A stretch of DNA of 7,791 nt from Mucilaginibacter sp. (lineage in GTDB: Bacteria > Bacteroidota > Bacteroidia > Sphingobacteriales > Sphingobacteriaceae), in NCBI GenBank assembly GCA_014376655.1, contig JACMRC010000165.1, positions 1 through 7,791 of the forward strand, given 5' to 3'. This document shows, piece by piece, positions 5,782 through 7,791 of this stretch. The stretch's first letter is position 1. Every line of letters starts with the position of its first letter. The notes under the pieces were generated by a model that was given only the letters and a program-made list of their open reading frames with translations, ran no database searches and was not told the DNA's origin. Both the position numbers and the translations under genes were made by a program.

Positions 5782-6947
5782 AGGCGATAAACCAGCTTAA
5801 AACATTTCAGCGCATATTGGGCGAGTACCCCGCCGAAACACCTTTAGGTAAGTTCTTGCCGGGCTTTTATCGCCAAAACAAACAGATGGGATCAAGCGAC
5901 CGAAGGGTTGCCAACCGGTTAATATATAACTACTTTAGGTTAGGCAAAGCGCTTTGGAACACCCCTACCGAGGACCGCTTAATGGTTGCCGAGTTTTTAT
6001 GCAATACGCAGGTAAACTCTTTCCTGCAACATTTCAAACCCGACTGGGCGGCCTGCGTTGGTTTTACCATTGATGAAAAGATAGACCTGGTTACTAAAAC
6101 GCACCCCGATTTTAAATTGGATGATGTTTTTCCGTGGATTAACCAGGCATCGCCGAATATTGACAAAACAGCTTTCCTGAAATCATTTTTTGTACAGCCC
6201 GACCTGTTTATACACGTACATAATGGTTACGACCATTTGGTTAAAGCCGAGTTGGTAAAAGCAGCCATTGCCTTTAAAGACGAAGGCAACGGCTGTATCT
6301 CGTTACCTAACGGTACGCGATTAGAGGCTATCTTCCCTACCCAGCATTGGTTCGAGGTGCAGGATTATTCGTCGCAACAAACGGCCAACTATTTTAAACC
6401 CAATAAATGGGATGCCTGGTGGGATGCCTGCGCGGCAAGCGGCGGCAAATCGTTATTGTTGCATGAGTTGGAACCTAACATTAAACTGGTAGTGTCGGAC
6501 ATCCGCGAGTCTATACTGGCTAATTTGGATGAGCGTTTCCGGTCGGTTGGATTGATGAAATATCAAAAGAAGCAAATGGATCTTACTCAAAATATAGATC
6601 AGGAATTACATAGTTATGAGTTTGACGGTGTTATCCTTGATGCCCCCTGCAGTGGCTCTGGCACCTGGGGCCGCACCCCCGAAATGATCTCACAGTTTGA
6701 ACCGCAGAAGATAGAGTTTTTTCAGCGCCTTCAAAAAACTATAGCCGCCAATGTTATCAAATATTTAAAACCCGGCAAACCATTAATCTACATCACCTGC
6801 TCGGTTTTTAAGGCGGAGAATGAGGATGTGGTGGATTACCTGGTTAAAGAGTGTGGATTAAAGTTGGAGGAAATAAAAGTGTTAACCGGTTATGAGCATA
6901 AGGCGGATAGTATGTTTGTGGCGCGGTTGAGCCCCCCAGCCCCCTAA
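5778..6947 (+). CDS. RsmB/NOP2-family RNA (cytosine-5) methyltransferase
   Basis: This is a predicted SAM-dependent enzyme that makes 5-methylcytosine in RNA, probably rRNA; the exact target base cannot be read from sequence. The 389 residues comprise an N-terminal helical region (about 1-130, with QMGSSDRRVANRLIYNYFRLG resembling the NusB-like part of RsmB proteins) and a C-terminal Rossmann methyltransferase domain (about 190-386). SAM motif I is WDACAASGGKSLLLHEL (215-231), with Ser where most relatives have Pro. The acidic motif II is VVSDIRES (Asp-241). Motif IV DAPCSGSG supplies Cys-291, and motif VI ITCSVFKAENED supplies Cys-341; these are the two cysteines used by m5C RNA methyltransferases for release and catalysis. 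The ATG overlaps the lipoprotein stop as ATGA, indicating translational coupling. The last residues, SPPAP, and the stop codon are encoded within a GC-rich terminator hairpin, so the extreme C-terminus is probably not conserved. Confidence 0.92.
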   Translation: MKAINQLKTFQRILGEYPAETPLGKFLPGFYRQNKQMGSSDRRVANRLIYNYFRLGKALWNTPTEDRLMVAEFLCNTQVNSFLQHFKPDWAACVGFTIDEKIDLVTKTHPDFKLDDVFPWINQASPNIDKTAFLKSFFVQPDLFIHVHNGYDHLVKAELVKAAIAFKDEGNGCISLPNGTRLEAIFPTQHWFEVQDYSSQQTANYFKPNKWDAWWDACAASGGKSLLLHELEPNIKLVVSDIRESILANLDERFRSVGLMKYQKKQMDLTQNIDQELHSYEFDGVILDAPCSGSGTWGRTPEMISQFEPQKIEFFQRLQKTIAANVIKYLKPGKPLIYITCSVFKAENEDVVDYLVKECGLKLEEIKVLTGYEHKADSMFVARLSPPAP

Positions 6948-6961
6948 AGGGGGAGTTTTTT
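6932..6961 (+). terminator. GC-rich terminator / dispersed-repeat-like element at the operon end
   Basis: CCCCC (6940-6944), the four-base loop TAAA (6945-6948), GGGGG (6949-6953), then AG and six T residues (6956-6961) form a compact rho-independent terminator. It is preceded by another run of six C (6932-6937). The methyltransferase stop TAA occupies the loop. The C-run, C-run, TAAA, G-run, AG, T-run layout resembles a short repeat that I recall as scattered at gene ends in Sphingobacteriaceae genomes; only one copy is present in this window. Confidence 0.75.
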
Positions 6962-7031
6962 GAAATAACTTATTTCCGTGCAACGTTAAAAAATGTTAAT
7001 CTTTTAATTTATTGTGCATTTGGGGTTACTT

Positions 7032-7039
7032 TAGTTTTA
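7032..7039 (+). promoter_or_regulatory. Candidate -7 box of the permease gene
   Basis: TAGTTTTA differs by one base from TAnnTTTG and ends 14 bp before the ATG at 7054. An ATTG at 7011-7014 lies 17 bp upstream, somewhat close for a -33 element. Since the terminator at 6932-6961 should end the guaA operon, a new promoter is expected in 6962-7053, and this is the best candidate. Confidence 0.35.
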
Positions 7040-7053
7040 TAAACCTCCAACCT

Positions 7054-7791
7054 ATGCTGCACAACTACTTCATTATTGCCTGGCGAAACATCTGGAAACA
7101 TAAACTTTTCTCGCTCATTAATATCTTCGGCCTATCTGTAGGTATTGCCTTTACTTTGTTGATAGCCGTGTACGTTTGGCAGGAAATGAGTATTAACAGC
7201 GAACTTAGGAACACCGAAAACCAATACATCGTACAAAGCAAATGGAAAGACCCCGGCATGGGCTATGAGCTAACCTGCCTTGCTGCCCTGCCCGAGGCTT
7301 TAAAAAGAAATTATCCGGGTTTAGTTACCAACTATTACCATTGGGACGGCGTAAGCTCAAATGTTTCAAAAGGCGATAAACATTTCCGCGAGAACCTGCA
7401 GGTGGGCGACGGCACATTTTTAACCACCTACGGCTTTAAGCTATTACACGGCGATGCTGTTACCGCTTTAAATGACCCTTTTTCTGTAGTGATAACCAGC
7501 GCGGGTGCCATTAAGTATTTCGGCAAAACAAATGTTGTTGGCCAAACCCTCACCATAGAAAGCTTTACCGGGCTAAAGCATGATTTTACGGTTACTGGCG
7601 TACTTGACAGATACAGAAAAAACTCGGTTACCGACATTACCGAACAAAGCAACAGCACTGTTTTTTTACCGGCACCAGCGGCAAAGTTTTTAGGGCGCGA
7701 TTTAGAAAGCTGGAACAATGTGGTAGTAGTTGGTTTGCTGGAGTTAAAAAAAGGCGTTAAGCCCCAGGATTTGGTAAAACCGATGAAAGCA
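7054..7791 (+). CDS. FtsX/MacB-type ABC transporter permease, N-terminal part
   Basis: This is the start of an inner-membrane permease of the FtsX family, running off the right edge with 246 codons visible and no internal stop. The opening NYFIIAWRNIWKHKLFSLIN is the hallmark N-terminus of Bacteroidota FtsX-like permeases: an amphipathic segment with the WRN..K.K.FS pattern leading into the first membrane helix (about 19-43, INIFGLSVGIAFTLLIAVYV). The following region (about 46-246) fits the large periplasmic MacB_PCD domain, including LPEALKRNYPGLV, VGDGTFLTTYGFKLLHGD and VVITSAGAIKYFGK. Full-length relatives are usually near 800 residues with two such modules. FtsX/MacB systems couple a cytosolic ATPase to mechanical work or export across the envelope; no ATPase gene is visible here. 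The ATG at 7054 is chosen for the canonical start. The substrate is unknown. Confidence 0.92.
   Translation, partial: MLHNYFIIAWRNIWKHKLFSLINIFGLSVGIAFTLLIAVYVWQEMSINSELRNTENQYIVQSKWKDPGMGYELTCLAALPEALKRNYPGLVTNYYHWDGVSSNVSKGDKHFRENLQVGDGTFLTTYGFKLLHGDAVTALNDPFSVVITSAGAIKYFGKTNVVGQTLTIESFTGLKHDFTVTGVLDRYRKNSVTDITEQSNSTVFLPAPAAKFLGRDLESWNNVVVVGLLELKKGVKPQDLVKPMKA

Noticed and set aside
7428..7718. 96-codon minus-strand ORF at the right edge
   Set aside because: It lies opposite the continuous FtsX-family permease frame, which has clear family motifs.

Overview
The window looks like an ordinary chromosomal segment of a Bacteroidota member, most likely in the family Sphingobacteriaceae (Mucilaginibacter or Pedobacter-like). 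This rests on moderate GC, the absence of Shine-Dalgarno sequences before the starts, TAnnTTTG-type -7 promoter boxes, protein families typical of the group, and recall of similar guaA, FtsX-family and GNAT proteins. No sequence search was run, so the genus is an inference.

Layout: positions 1-121 (minus) hold the first 40 codons of leuS (leucyl-tRNA synthetase). A 218-bp divergent spacer follows, then 340-963 (plus) encodes a small secreted outer-membrane beta-barrel protein. A strong hairpin at 981-1019 lies between this gene and the convergent minus-strand block and should terminate transcription from both sides. The minus-strand block, read from right to left, is a HEPN protein (2520-2948), an MNT nucleotidyltransferase (2182-2517), an exported TPR protein (1549-2139), and a GNAT acetyltransferase (1020-1546) whose reading frame is broken near 1486-1495.

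From 3048 rightward is a compact plus-strand operon: guaA (GMP synthase), an outer-membrane lipoprotein with a type 1 periplasmic-binding fold on a Pro/Lys-rich tether, and an RsmB/NOP2-type RNA cytosine-5 methyltransferase. These genes overlap at both junctions. The methyltransferase stop codon lies inside the loop of a GC-rich terminator hairpin. The window ends inside an FtsX/MacB-type ABC transporter permease (7054 to beyond 7791).

How they fit together: guaA, leuS and the methyltransferase are housekeeping genes of nucleotide synthesis and translation. The beta-barrel, lipoprotein and permease belong to the cell envelope. The HEPN-MNT pair is the one recognisable accessory module. It carries the exact RX4HXY and GSX10DXD motifs of the type VII (HepT-MntA) toxin-antitoxin family, in which the MNT partner AMPylates the HEPN toxin. 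I see no insertion sequence, CRISPR array, tRNA, rRNA or integrase. I did not find a clearly new biological system. The best leads are the HEPN-MNT pair, the frameshifted GNAT gene, and the guaA-linked PBP1-fold lipoprotein.
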